Shown: positions 37,401-48,923 of the stretch, one piece after another
Numbering within the stretch: position 1 is the first letter of the stretch
Layout: each line of letters starts with the position of its first letter
Assembly: GCA_030704615.1 (NCBI GenBank)
Contig: CM060734.1
Location: 12,340,001 to 12,400,000 of the forward strand
Direction: 5' to 3'
DNA: 60,000 nucleotides
Origin: Takakia lepidozioides
Taxonomy: Eukaryota; Streptophyta; Takakiopsida; Takakiales; Takakiaceae
Position numbers and translations under genes: made by a program
Notes under the pieces: model-generated
Database searches by the model: none
The model's input: only the letters and a program-made list of their open reading frames with translations
Told to the model about the DNA's origin: nothing

Positions 37401-40400
37401 TTCTCTTCCTGCAAATACCAGAATCAGCAGATAGTGCGCTGGTCCACCTGAAGAACTTATTAGTCAAGGCATATGACCACCATTGATAGTGTGTTACATC
37501 TGCATACCTGAAACTTGGCTACAGTGTCTGGTGTACGAAGGATGCCTTGGGGTGACTCAGCTGCAAGCTCTGCTGCTTCCTTGTATTTCATCTGAGAGAA
37601 CACCTCTTGAAATCGTTGTAAAACCTGCGTAAGACCAGAATAGTAGCATACGCTGGTCAATGTACAGCTTAAGGTCGAGGAAAATAAGAGAAGATGTAAC
37701 AAGTGACACCCATAGATTCTAGCAGTACGTAAAACCCTTGATCAACACCCTACTTCATTCTCCAATACAGAGCAACCGTACACTTCATGTGTAACAATGA
37801 GAACTACGCCTTTGAAGAAAGTAAAGAATCAAGTCTGTCATACCAGGTTCTCAGCTCCTGGCAAATTTCCACGCTTAGCAAGATTGACTGCCAGTTCCAG
37901 ATTATTGAGCTGAAAAGTCCAGCAGAGGTAGTCTGAGCATAGAACAGTGATGGCTCCACTGGCACAAGAAGCACACAACCTCCAAAACCCAAAACACTTT
38001 TCCTTTGATCATCCAATATACATGCTCCACCAAGTCACAAACCCACCATGCAGATGGAAACTCTCACATTGAAAGTCACTGGTTTGTATGATAAGCCCAA
38101 GCACACAAAGTGATACTAGTTCATGTCCAAGGGCTTGGCCCTACTTTTTGCTCCACCTGCATAGAATAGCACACAACAGCTCCATACCTGTACACTTACG
38201 AACGGAACAATTGTTGCCTCATTCACAGTGGCAAGTAGGACTTGTCCTCGACGATTCACCGCATAGAAGCCCCCTACTGTAGGAGCATCCACTGTCAAAA
38301 AGATGGGGTCGGGACTGATACGGTTCCTGTATACCGCAGTTGCAGTTTCCAAATCATAAACAAACAGAAGCCCGAGCTTTGTGATCACATAAATCAGGTT
38401 GTACTTTTCTGATATCTGTACAACACAATGTCACAACGTCAGGAGGCATGAACCCATCCTCTCACATACATCCATTTAGCTGCACAGGAAACTCAAGACT
38501 GACATTTACCAGACAACAGGGTGATGGGAAAGATAGACCAACTCCAAGGAAAACATAGTCCCATCTTTAATAATAAGTAACAAGGGTTCCAGCTTCAACA
38601 ATTTCGCAACCTTCTACTCATCCTACTTATTTAGATGATAATTAGACTAAGACACTCATCATCTATAATATTTGAACCGGACATATATCAACTACACCCA
38701 CCTGCATTGCTACAGGGAAATCGTCCGCAAAGTCTGGAGGAAAAAAGAGATCTGCCTGCTTCTTGGAGAAGCCAGGTTTACCTGAACAACAAAATGCAGA
38801 CCCACAGTCCAATTTATCAAAAACCTCCTCCGATTTACTTCCTCCATTTTACCATATCCCTTCACCTTCTTGAGACATAAACTGCTTTCACCACAGCTAA
38901 CCGTGAAACAAGACAGGGCTGGAATTAGAAACTACTGTAATCTTCCTTTCCACCTGGCCTGCCGACATACTTTATGCCGGACTAAACACCAACAATTGTG
39001 TATCAATGTGAGAGACTAGTAAATTCTGAACTCACATTTGAGAGGTAACCAAAAATTAAAAGATAGCACCATACAATGTAAGAAGAGCATTTGAGATGAC
39101 GATAAAAACAGCAGGACAAAACTTCCAGGAAAAGCCATCAACAAAAGGGAAGGAAACCAGAAAGAAATAAAACCACATCAATTTATCCAAACAGGGAACC
39201 AAGCTACAGTAACAATACAACTGTGGCCCCCTGGCTTTCATCTTTACAAGGTTTAAGAGGCCAAGATATCCAGGTTGAGTAGCAACGCTAAGTTTTGTTT
39301 TCACAGGTTCCTGACCAATGTACAAAATACATGACCGAAATTGTCTCTTTCTCCAGGGTATTTATCATTCAGGGGACTTAAAATAGAACATTATGGATAT
39401 GATGTACCCAACTGCAATGAGAGGAGGGGTAGGCCACACTAGACTAAGGTCACGTAGCACATTTGAGACATCAATGTAACACAACCTGCACCTAAGAGTT
39501 GGAGGCATACCGGCAATACTGAGGGAATGCAAGTGGCAATTGAAAATTCACAACATTTTGACAATCTGATGATGTATCACAAACCTGGCTGAGCCCCCAA
39601 CTCGATGATATGCAGCTTTGATGAAAGCTGCCCAGCATTAATGGATTTTGTTGAAAAAGCAATAAAGAGTGATGAAGTTTCACTCCCTCCCACCTGGGGA
39701 AAAAGCAAGTGCATGGAGTAGTGTATAAGGAGAGAAAAGACAAACCTGGCTGAGTATTTAGCTCAATCATGTGCAACTGGCAATTAGGTGACTGCCCAAA
39801 ATAGTCTTAGATGCAAGCAAATTTAGAGTGGAGGGTCGGTGCTTTACTGCAGGCATGTGAGAGGAGCTCATCACTTCATCAACATACCTAGCAAACAAGA
39901 GCAGGAATTGCTGCCCTTTCCGTCTTGCTTTACACCTCCGTTTTGACCAAGAATGAAGTGAACAAGCAGCATTTGACAACCCACACCTTACCTTGAAGGA
40001 CGCAAAAGATGCAGCATGGGCTTCCAATGCCTGACTCCGCTGCTGGTCCACAGAAAAGAGCTGCATGTTTCCCTTCACAAGCTGGGGACGCTGTAAGCAC
40101 AACAAGGTCTGAATCTCAGGTTGGAAGCAGAGAGTAGCCAGCAGCCTGGTGCCTCTAAGACATCACCAGGAGGGCATGGAGAAAGGGGACGGATGAAATG
40201 GGATCTAAAGCATGGAAAACCAAGAAATAAGTTGAAAGCATCCATCATGTTCAGGGTGGGGGGATAGGACAATGCTATGAGCATTTACCCAAACACTTAT
40301 TAATATATCCAGTACCTCAGGTGCTCCTGGTGCAATGCCAATCAGCACAAGCCACTTCTCAGAGGGATCACATCGATAGTTGATGATTTGGTTGCCACTC

Positions 40401-41701
40401 AAGTTTGCTGTTCTCTCGAACATCCTCAAGGGTTCAGAGTCACCTATTTCAAAAGTCCGACAATACAGGTCAGAAACACCATGTAAAAGCACGAGGCCTC
40501 TTTCACTGCATTGAAAAGGTTACAGACCGACGGATGCAAACTCAAATTCCTGAATTCATAGTGAGCCATACATACTGCCAATGGAACCAGATATGAGGTG
40601 CAGCATTCTATACCTTCAATGGTCCAATGATACACTGCTGTTTGTGTCACAAGTCCAAGCAGCTTTGGAGTGATCCACTTCCAGAAGACCACCTTTGACA
40701 ATCAATACACACTTCCAGTCAGCAATACCACCAGATGTGCAATGTGCTTGCTCAATTGAAGCGGGTTGGATTACTTTCAGCTCTACTTCTCATAATCAAC
40801 TCAACTTCTCCTTCAGCAAATCCAAACTGAGCTGTCAACCTGCTCTGGCATCTGATGGGATTTTATTTTTGCCTTCATCTCGATGTTGAAGATTTGGAGA
40901 TGATCTTGTGCGGACCCGGGGATTTGAGCTGCCAGACACCACAAAGACAACACGTGAGTAATTCTTCAAATTGCTCTTCCCAGCTTTGATCCAGACCTTC
41001 TCTAAATTTAATAAGTGCACTGTAAAACTCGCAGTTCGTAACTCTAGAATGCTGACACTCAAAACAACTCCCGAAGCCTAATTCCAGGTAGGTGCTCCTT
41101 GCGGCCATTTACACAAGTTGAATTGAACATGATAACACCTTTTAGGGCAAGAACTCTCTGTGTAGGATTCATCAACGCAGAGTCGGCAGTAATAGGACGG
41201 CGCAACGGCTGGAGGGGCATAGCCATATCGATGATAACTACGCTATTTTGAGGTGATGTCTCCCGCACACATATGTACTTATCAGACTCCATTGTCACAT
41301 GTGTAAATGTGATGAATTGCTGATTAATGCCAAGGCTCGTTAGCTGCATTGCAACATCAACATTTCCCTCCGTCAGTAACAGTTGATAGGATGAGGCAGA
41401 CTAGGGGAAATAAAATTCCAACCAAAAAACGTCAGTTGTGTAAACTTTCCTACTACCCAATTGCTTCCACGTTAGAAGCTGCCACATCAGAACCATCAAG
41501 TCACGAAAACAATAGGAAAACCAGCCAGAAATTCGCACAACGGATCTCCCACACCCCCAAGAACACACCATCACATTACCCATAATTACCATTCTACCAA
41601 GTTCCCCCCCTGCTACTTCTCCCCACCATCAAAGCAAGCCCTTTCCAGCCACTCACCGTCAACGCCTCTTTCATGGTAATGGGGGCGCTTGTGGCCGCCA
41701 T
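28447..41701 (-). CDS. CHC: Clathrin heavy chain
   Basis: Thirty exons join in phase to 1,696 residues, close to the 1,705 I recall for Arabidopsis CHC1. Exons 1-10: 41701-41657, 41343-41139, 40928-40840, 40692-40614, 40443-40316, 40090-39992, 39693-39585, 38781-38702, 38415-38188, 37909-37844. Exons 11-20: 37624-37508, 37195-36998, 36216-36100, 35902-35843, 35721-35635, 35362-35279, 35170-35036, 34731-34669, 34296-34192, 33905-33793. Exons 21-30: 33532-33280, 33081-32945, 32751-32473, 32247-31245, 31030-30545, 30361-30191, 29743-29558, 29294-29172, 28885-28775, 28581-28447. It starts [15 protein letters not shown]; exons 1-9 form the N-terminal beta-propeller ([15 protein letters not shown]), then the alpha-zigzag CHCR legs ([19 protein letters not shown]), and a Gly/Met/Pro-rich end (PPMPGMGG). 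It forms triskelia that coat plasma-membrane and trans-Golgi vesicles. Every junction keeps frame and conserved residues. Confidence 0.95.
39746..39846 (-). pseudogene. Decayed duplicate of clathrin exon 7 inside intron 6
   Basis: Just upstream of the true exon 7 (39693-39585) lies a similar block with its own acceptor (CTGCAG) and donor (CAGCCAG then GTTTGT, the same as the true exon). In pieces it reads [10 protein letters not shown] and [10 protein letters not shown], matching [10 protein letters not shown] and [10 protein letters not shown] of exon 7. The pieces are in different frames, the first codon after the acceptor is TAA, and its length (about 101) differs from 109 by a non-multiple of three. 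Inclusion would break the clathrin frame. Confidence 0.7.
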
Positions 41702-41920
41702 GGCGACGAGCTTCGATCAGGCCCTCTCACGCACTGCACAGAGAGAGAGAAGAGAAGGGCAAGCAATCGAAAGAGGGTAGAAAAGAACCGATTCACACAG
41801 ACAGTTTAAACCCCCTTCCATTTACCCCCGCCAACTTTTCACGCGAGTATCTACAAGGGCAGTGAATAATTGTCCCCGGGTGGTCCCATCCAACGGCCGA
41901 GATCGCAGCAACTCTTTTGC
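41702..41920 (-). promoter_or_regulatory. Clathrin 5-prime leader / proximal promoter
   Basis: Only about 220 bases separate the clathrin ATG from the poly(A) end of a LINE. The interval contains GA-rich runs on the plus strand (CT-rich on the sense strand, about 41740-41780), typical of plant leaders and initiator-proximal patches. Core promoter positions cannot be fixed by eye. Confidence 0.45.
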
Positions 41921-42591
41921 GTTTTTTTTTTTTTTTTTAAATTTTTAATGAACAGGGGAGCCCTGATAAATTTTATTAATAAAACTGAGGAAAAAATAAC
42001 GTCAGGAAAACAACCATAAGGATGATAAAGGAGACACTGGCCCATGGCCAAATCTAAGAGAGGCTGCAGGAGACTAAGGATGAGTAGGTCCATAGCAGCG
42101 AGACAAGACTACAAAGGCTCATTGATTCTGCATCCAGAGGATTCAAACGAGAGGTGGGCTTTGGATTTGCCCTTTCTAGAGGTTCTCTTATGCCTCCAAT
42201 TCCTATCTGATTCTTCCTGCTCAATAGATAGTTGGGCGCTAGTGGAGCTGCCAACATGGCGGGATGTTGTCGTTCCAGACAATCGATGAGTCTGATGTCC
42301 TTGTGCAGATGATGTTCCCTTTCCCCCAAGCGTTATCAAAGCCAGTGAAAAGTTGTTGTCTCCTTCGTTGCGCACATCGAGAAGTAGCTGCACAGAGAAC
42401 ATTCCAGGCCTTTCTCGCTTTAGTCATTAAATCTGAGTGGATCATGAAGAAAACCTTCTGAGCACAGGGCTGAGACCCCCCCAACACCAAAGAACATCTG
42501 CTTTTCCATACATTCCAGAGCGAGTGCGCTCGAAGACACGCCCATACCGGGCAATTAGACTAGATAGATCCTTCGTGAAGTTTGAGCAAGA

Positions 42592-43077
42592 TTAAGGAAG
42601 ACTGCAAGGGAATGGACAGGACCCAAACAATCTGATACGGCTCCACATGAAACCAGCGAAGGGGCATTCAACCAAACAGTGATCCAGTGATTCCGAGAGA
42701 CCCAGGTTGCACACTTGACATTGGTCAGGAGCATCTGGAATGACTTGAAGGACCATCAAAATTCTATTTACTAGCTTCCATAGAAATCCCGAGATTTTGG
42801 CATGTCTGTCCTTTCTCCAAACATCCTTCCAGATGTGTTGCCAATTAAGGGGGAGAGTGGGTAGATGTCCCCACTTGGCATTCCATTTGGCCACAAAAGT
42901 AACCGGAGGTCTTAATAGAGAGTAGCCCAGCTTGACCCCATATCCCAGGAAAGGATCATGCTTATTAGACATCCAGTTCCATTCTGCCGGGTCGAATCGC
43001 AGCAATTGCAAAAGGGCAGTAAGAAACAGTTGAAAGATCCGAAATAATGTTGCATATTCAAAGGAGGAATGGATCAC
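42592..43077 (-). pseudogene. LINE zinc-binding C-terminal domain (zf-RVT)
   Basis: WKDVWRKDRHAKISGFLWKL and CQVCNLGLSESLDHCLVECP are typical of the zf-RVT region found after plant LINE reverse transcriptases. The frame is displaced from the RT core by indels near 43060-43210. Confidence 0.75.
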
Positions 43078-43206
43078 ATTTCCCAGAGACTTTGCAGTAA
43101 ACTCTAATGGCGTACATATCCGATTCTAGCAAGTGAGACCACACTGGGGAAGTCAGGGTACCATCAGATTGAACATGAAATTGCCAACCAGAGATTTGAT
43201 TCCCTA

Positions 43207-44586
43207 TTATGTGGATTGCATAGAGTGCATACTTAGAAGCAGTGCCACTGTCCCCCCCCCCAGCCAAACTGGCAGAGCCCTGATATTGGAAGGAAAAGAA
43301 CAAAGCAAAATCCACAATTGAGGAATGTTACTGATAACCTGATCCCAACATGCAGCCTTCATAGGTGAAAGATTGCTGGAGGCTGTGGCTTTGGGAAGAA
43401 TGGACCCTGATTCCCAGATGTGGAGGAAGCTGACAATCCCTGCCTTCTCCCAGGAAGCCCATTTTTTAGAGCAGGTAATTAAGAAGTCAGAGTCAGCATT
43501 GAGATTTCCAAAAAGAGGCTGCCTCATGGCTTCTTCCCTTGTCTTAGGGGTGGACTGGAAAAGATTGGGCCTCATTTTAATCCAGGCAGCCCAGATGGAC
43601 TGCCACGCCTTTGAACCAAAGGAGAAGGCACGGGAGGAACGATTACCCTGGGTTATCCATCTCAAAGACTCTGGCCAGTAAGCCGCTTGAGGCCACGAGT
43701 CCAGAATATGACATCTTACAACAAGGCTCCACGGAGATGAAAGATGAGTCAAAACCCTAGGCACCCACTTAGCCAATAAAGCAAGGATTTGAGATTGAGG
43801 GTCCAGAACCCCCAAGCCCCCGTTTTTTTTCTTTTGAGAGACCTGGGCCCAGCTCACTAAGCTTCTTCTGTTTGGCATAGCCGGGGTAGCCCCCCATATG
43901 AAGTTGCGAGTCATGGATTTAATCTGCGAGATAATCTTTGAGCCAGGGGACCAGACAGCCAAGGAAAACCATGAGGAGGATTGGATTACCTGGTTAGCCA
44001 CCAAAGCCCGCCCAACTATAGACAAATGAATGGAGCACCAATGGCCCATTTTCTTCTTGATTTTGGCCAGAACCGCCTCGCATCTCTGCAGATCTGTGAG
44101 ATCATGACCCACTAGGTGCCCCAAGAGATTATGGGCTTCTCCATTTTGAGTCCAACGAAGACCCAGATCCTCCCTCCAAGGCGCGATATGCGATGCCCCC
44201 GCTTGGATGGAAAGCTTGGAGAGAATAGCTACTGTCTTGGACCAATTTATCTGTAACCCTGATGCAAGGCAGAACGTCTTTAGAGCCAGAAGGATGGCTG
44301 AGACGTTCGCTTGCATAGAGTTGTCAATAAATAAGACAGCGTCGTCAGCGTATAAGGAATTCTTGACAGAGGCAGGAGAGGGTAAAGATCGTGGGATTTT
44401 TAACCCTTGCAAGGAGGTATTGGCAGCAAGCAAGTGACCGAGGGCATCCGCTGCGATGAGAAAGAGGAAGGGGGATAGAGGGCACCCCTGCCTTACTGAC
44501 CTGTGTAATTGAAAGGATTTGGATAGAATTCCATTGACTTGAACTTTACTAGAGGCCGAGAAGAGAAGGATTTTTATCCAGGCCAC
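43207..44586 (-). pseudogene. LINE reverse transcriptase core
   Basis: 459 open codons of RT fingers/palm and thumb: VNGILSKSFQLHRSVRQGCP, YADD at the active site, GLQINWSKT, and the plant LINE block RNFIWGATPA then GGLGVLDP. The upstream RT blocks lie in other frames, so the protein is not made intact. Confidence 0.8.
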
Positions 44587-44868
44587 GAAATTCCCTTCGA
44601 ATCATAGCTTCTGAATGACCCCTAGGAGAAGAGCCCAATCTATATTGTCGACAAAATCAAACATTAGCAACCGCTAGAGGCTGGTCCGAAAGATGGGCCT
44701 TCAATCGCAAGAAGAACATTGTCTAGGATCATTCTATTTTGCATAAACCCAGTCTGCTCTGGACGCACCAGCCTGGGCAAAAAGGGCTGAAGCCTCATGG
44801 CGAGAGCCTTGGCTATGATCTTGTAAGAAGAATTAAGCAACGTAATGGGCCTGTAATTGGTAATCAAG

Positions 44869-45690
44869 TCACGATCCCCTTTTTTGAAAATTGTCCGACT
44901 CGCCCCCGTTGTCACCCGATGTGGCAGGAGTCCCCGTTGCCGGATGTGCCCGCTCTATCCCTTCCCGGAGCGCCACTGGAAGTAGATTCCAGATGTGGAG
45001 CATAGCCGGCGGCGGCGCCCCGTAGTCCAGGCCCTTCTTTGCTGACCGCTCAGGCTCAGGGGACGGTGTCACTGATCGGCTAGGCTGCTCCGAACCGGCC
45101 CATACCTCCTCCTCTCCCCGCCCCAAATGCGTATCAGGGTAGAAGCCCTCACCCGGCTTGACTTCTTCGAGGCGCTTCGCTATCTTGGCCACTTCATTGG
45201 CCCTCCTCGTCTCCTCCTCCCTCATCGACAACAATGGGCTGGCAATGGAGGCTTTCAAAGGCCCTTGAACCTGACGTTGGGCCTTGGCAAGTGCAGCCTT
45301 TGCTGCGGAAGAAGGGGTCGCTATGGGGGTGACATCCAAAAGTTGCCCATACCGGGCCCCCGAACGGGTGATGTGCTTGCCAAGGTACATTTCACCCGTC
45401 TTGGTGGCCGGGGGTGTGCTCAACAGAGCATCCGGCTCAGCAACAACCTCCCGAATAGGAGAGCTGGCTGAACCGGCCCCTGGCGCATCCAAGATGTGGA
45501 CAAGAGGGGGGGTACTGGCCTCGGGGGGCAGACGAGCCCTCCGGCTGCGGCTGTCGACGGGGCTGGTTAACCGTGAGACGCCCTGGCGCGTCACACGTGC
45601 CGGCAGAGCAAACGGATTGTCCGCCCCTTTCTTTGGGGTAGGGGACTTCTTCTCTTTCCCCATAAGCTGGCACCTGTCATGCAAACCCAC
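44869..45690 (-). CDS. GC-rich reading frame adjoining the LINE (possible ORF1, uncertain)
   Basis: About 270 open codons on the minus strand. The second methionine starts MGKEKKSPTPKKGADNPFAL; the rest is rich in Ala, Pro, Arg and Ser (KAALAKAQRQVQG, EETRRANEVAKIAKRLEEV). The codons are much richer in GC than the RT next to it. It runs directly into the RT block at about 44890 (the IFKKGDR block lies in another frame). It could be a LINE ORF1 whose link to RT was shortened by deletion, or a captured host fragment. I see no zinc knuckle or named domain. Confidence 0.35.
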   Translation of the reverse strand: MGLHDRCQLMGKEKKSPTPKKGADNPFALPARVTRQGVSRLTSPVDSRSRRARLPPEASTPPLVHILDAPGAGSASSPIREVVAEPDALLSTPPATKTGEMYLGKHITRSGARYGQLLDVTPIATPSSAAKAALAKAQRQVQGPLKASIASPLLSMREEETRRANEVAKIAKRLEEVKPGEGFYPDTHLGRGEEEVWAGSEQPSRSVTPSPEPERSAKKGLDYGAPPPAMLHIWNLLPVALREGIERAHPATGTPATSGDNGGESDNFQKRGS

Positions 45691-45948
45691 AAGTTGGCCT
45701 CATTAAACTATCCGTTCAACTCACTCGAACCTCGCGTCCTAGAGACAGATCTCATTGAAAACTTCGTGCCGTTTATAAGAATTCAAGTGTTATTCCCCCA
45801 ACAGTCAAAGAGCAGGAAGAGTCAAGTGTAAGGGGTATGTGGCCCATTCCAGATCAAAAACAAAAAAAACCAAGGATGTCGGGGGCTGAGAGCAGCAAGT
45901 GCTCGGGGTCTCGAGAAGGGGCCACAAAGATAAAGAAAAAGGTGGAAA

Positions 45949-46023
45949 GGGGGGGGGGGGAGTGACTGAGCACCACCACCAGCTACTGAGCACCACGGGC
46001 TCAGTCACTCCCCCCCCCCCCCC
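45949..46023. repeat. Perfect inverted repeat with 12-G / 14-C runs
   Basis: Left arm: twelve G then AGTGACTGAGC (45949-45971). Right arm: GCTCAGTCACT then fourteen C (45999-46023). The loop is 27 bases and repeats ACTGAGCACCAC. The arms pair over 23 bases. Confidence 0.9.
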
Positions 46024-46048
46024 ATTTTCTTTTTTTTTGGTTTCCTGA

Positions 46049-46103
46049 TCTCTCCCTCTCTCTGTCCCTCTCTGTCCCTCTCTCCCTCTCTCCCTCTCCC
46101 TCT
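46049..46103. repeat. CT-rich simple repeat (TCTCCC/TCTGTCCC)
   Basis: Runs of CTCTCCCTC and CTCTGTCCCTC follow the G/C inverted repeat and end in CTATAAATC, which could serve as a TATA box but has no clear gene after it. Confidence 0.85.
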
Positions 46104-47890
46104 ATAAATCTTTGGATTTCATCTGGCCTTAACCTTTTGAGGTTATTTAGTTTTTCATCCCTGCCTTTTTCATCCAAATCTGGATGATTTTATTTCATTG
46201 GATGATGAAACTTAATATACAGAAAGCTAGAGTTACCATCTATTTTTTTCATCTAAACTGGATGATCTACATAAATAATGGTTACCTATTATAAAATCCA
46301 AGAGAATAATAAAACTACCATCATAAATGATGGCAGTTATTAAACCTAAACCTATACCATAACCCTAAAAGATACATTTCTATGGGATGTCATCCAGTGA
46401 CAAAATGCCTAATCGGGAAGTTTTGCCCTAAGCAGGCCGACACACTTCAAGCACTGAACTCGTGCTTCAGTGAACCTTGATGATGCGCCGTATAAACCTG
46501 CTCCCCTGCTGCTACATGGTACTCGTGATTGCTGGCTCTTGGGATGCGCAGTGGTGGTTAAACAGATTCTTCTATGGCAGACGACAAAGCCGTGATTGCT
46601 CTGATCAGGAACTCATGGTTCTTTATTTTGCAGCGGCGCTTTTACTCCTTGTTGGGAAGTACTCTATCCCTATTTATCTACAGATTACTTGTTGCTCTCT
46701 CTTCGTGTATGAGCCACTCTCTAGCTGTGAACGCTTCTACTCTGATTGCGTTCTGTTGGAGACAATCTGTTGGACGCCATGGCGCAGGGCATACCACAAA
46801 CACTCAAGGTTTTTTGAGTTACCATTGCTTGAATTGTGATCTGTACTTGCTTTAGAATTCAACATTGACATGGATAGCAACTGTGAAGACCTGCCACTTA
46901 CCTGCTGCATCCTCACTAACACACATCGCTATGTGGTGGTTTTTGGGACGGGCACAGGTGAGGTCTTCACTTGTCTTGATTTCTTGAAGCTTGCAGTTCC
47001 TGTTCTTGCAAGTGTGGATACTGCTGCTGCCTAAGCTGCTGATGCCATCTGCTATTTCAAACTGCCACCATGCCGCTTCAGACCTGCTCCAAGATTGCTC
47101 CAATGAGGATCTGCTTCTCTCCTTACCACTGTTTACGGTTTTTTACAACCACATTTGCATGTGTAGGAGTTTAGCTATGAAGGATACAAGGATACAATAG
47201 CAGTTATTACTTTGACTGCCTTGATACTTGGCTCTGAAATGAGAACTCTTGGTATGACTCTGATGGATCAAAAGGATAGGCTTTGATAGATAACACACAT
47301 TCTTCAAGGCCCTCATATCATTTTGGTTTCATGGCTTGATAACAAACTGGGGTTTCTGAGCTGCTCTTTCACCTTGGTAGAACTACTTTATGTGGCCTTA
47401 AAATACCATTCTAGGCCTATACCTGCTTAAGGGGGCTCTACACTGTTGTTTCTTCTTCCTTTTTAAGAATCTTGCTTATATCTTGGTTCTAAAACATCAT
47501 CTTCAAACCAAACCTGCAATCTGGTTTTTGAAATGAGTTTTAAATGGATTCTTGAGATGATGATGTGTACTATGGTGCTTTCATGATATGAATGACCTGG
47601 AATCCCACCCTCCCGCCCTGTTTTTTCAGAGACCCTGAAATGTAATTGGGTATTCAAATGAGATTGTAAACATGAAAGAGAATGTTAGATGGTGCCCTGT
47701 AAAGGGCTGTTTTGTCTTTCAATGACAATGACCTTAGCGGTCTTGTCCATGTCTTGACATGACATGTATATCTTCCCTCTCTTTATTTGATCAGTGTACT
47801 TAGTGGTTTTTGTACACACCATCTACCTTTACCTTTCTCCTTTTCACCTTCTCATTTTGTTATATTGACAAATGTTCTCGGGGGGCTTTG
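46104..47890. other. Stretch without a supported gene
   Basis: AT-rich at first, with several GGATGAT / ATCATCC motifs (46160-46260). Open frames such as 46477-46839 are short and show no recognisable domain. If the frame at 47.9 kb is an exon of a larger gene, earlier exons could lie here, but I cannot place them. Confidence 0.3.
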
Positions 47891-47895
47891 ACAGA

Positions 47896-48923
47896 AAGTC
47901 ACCAAAGGAGGTCCTAGCTGGAATGAGGACCTCATAGCCCTGGGGTATCAGTCCCCACTACCTCCTCCAATTCCTGCTGTGCAGGCAACCCTCGCACAAG
48001 TCACACCAAGTGACTTCCATGCTGCATTGCAAAAGATGGATGCTGAGGCCGTGGAAAATTCAGGTGATGAAAACCCCGTGTTATTACTTGAAACCTTGGC
48101 TTTGGAAAATTGGGTTGCACTTGGCATCATGGCAAATAAGAATGGCAGGTACCTGGAGAAGCTCCAGGAATTCAATACTAAAATGATTGAGGTACTGGAA
48201 GATGATGCCGAGGAGCTGATACAATGGGAAAAGAAGGGATCAGCCATTGAGGCAGCTCTTAGAATGGCGAACCCAGAAGATGACCAGACTGTCTCCACGC
48301 AGAAATCTACAAACACATCTGAAAAAGACTTCATCCCTTCTGTAAGTAATCACCCAATCCTTGGGCACATGATTTTACCGGATGAAGAAAAAGAGGCAGT
48401 GAGAGAATTCTGTGAACAAGTAGAAATCTCACAAGTGGAACAAGAAAGGGCATCAGGTGCCACTCCTGGAAATCTACAATTTGTCCCTTGGTTGCCTCCC
48501 CGTGCAGTTGAATTAGAGGTTGCCAATAACGATCACATGATGTGGCACCCACATGCTAATATCAATTTATTGGCACCCATTTCTATTGAAATGTGGGTCA
48601 AATGGGGCAACATAACTCCTGCTGAACGCAGTAGGTGTGCACAGGATGCTAAGGAGGGTTTTCAGAGAATAAAAAAGGAACCTATTGCTGTGGCATGGCC
48701 ACTAAGGACCTTCTACTACAAGCTCTGTGACAAAGGTGAGAACCTTACCCTGAGGACCAAAAATGACTTGCCGACTGGTTCGGCCAGATCCAAAAATCAC
48801 AAGAGTCAACTCTTCAACTGGCATCGTCCCTACATAAGATGTAACTGTGGACAAGGAGGGGCACCCTCTTCTTGCATTGGGAGTGTTGCTTGGTTTGACT
48901 GTAGTGTGAATGCACGGGAGTGA
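47896..48923 (+). CDS. Unrecognised protein, long exon-like frame
   Basis: After a plausible acceptor (TTTGACAG) the frame reads KVTKGGPSWNEDLIALGYQ and stays open for about 340 codons to a stop at 48923. It is acidic and partly helical (DAEELIQWEKKGSAIEAAL). A tryptophan-rich middle follows (LQFVPWLPPRAVELEV, ISIEMWVKWGNITPAERSR), then WPLRTFYYKLCDK. A donor (GTGAGA) after CDK at about 48738 suggests splicing; past it the frame ends with a cysteine-rich piece. I do not recognise the family. It could be a host gene or a transposon-carried frame. Confidence 0.4.

Larger units (their letters stand above)
41921..44915 (-). mobile_element. Defective LINE (L1-like) with poly(A) tail
   Basis: The minus strand carries reverse transcriptase and a C-terminal zinc-binding region, ending in an 18-base A tract (T run on plus at about 41921-41938). 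RT blocks: TIFKKGDRDLITNYRPITLL and ARPEQTGFMQNR-type sequence (44664-44900), QGCPLSPFLFLIAADALG, and the catalytic LYADDAVLF (43207-44586). A zf-RVT-like end reads CQVCNLGLSESLDHCLVECP (42592-43077). Frame changes near 44660, a TGA near 44600 and further breaks at 43200 and 43070 make it non-autonomous. No AP endonuclease is present before the RT. Confidence 0.8.

Noticed and set aside
46477-46839. A 120-codon frame with hydrophobic stretches
   Set aside because: No homolog recognised and no splice or promoter context; composition typical of chance frames.
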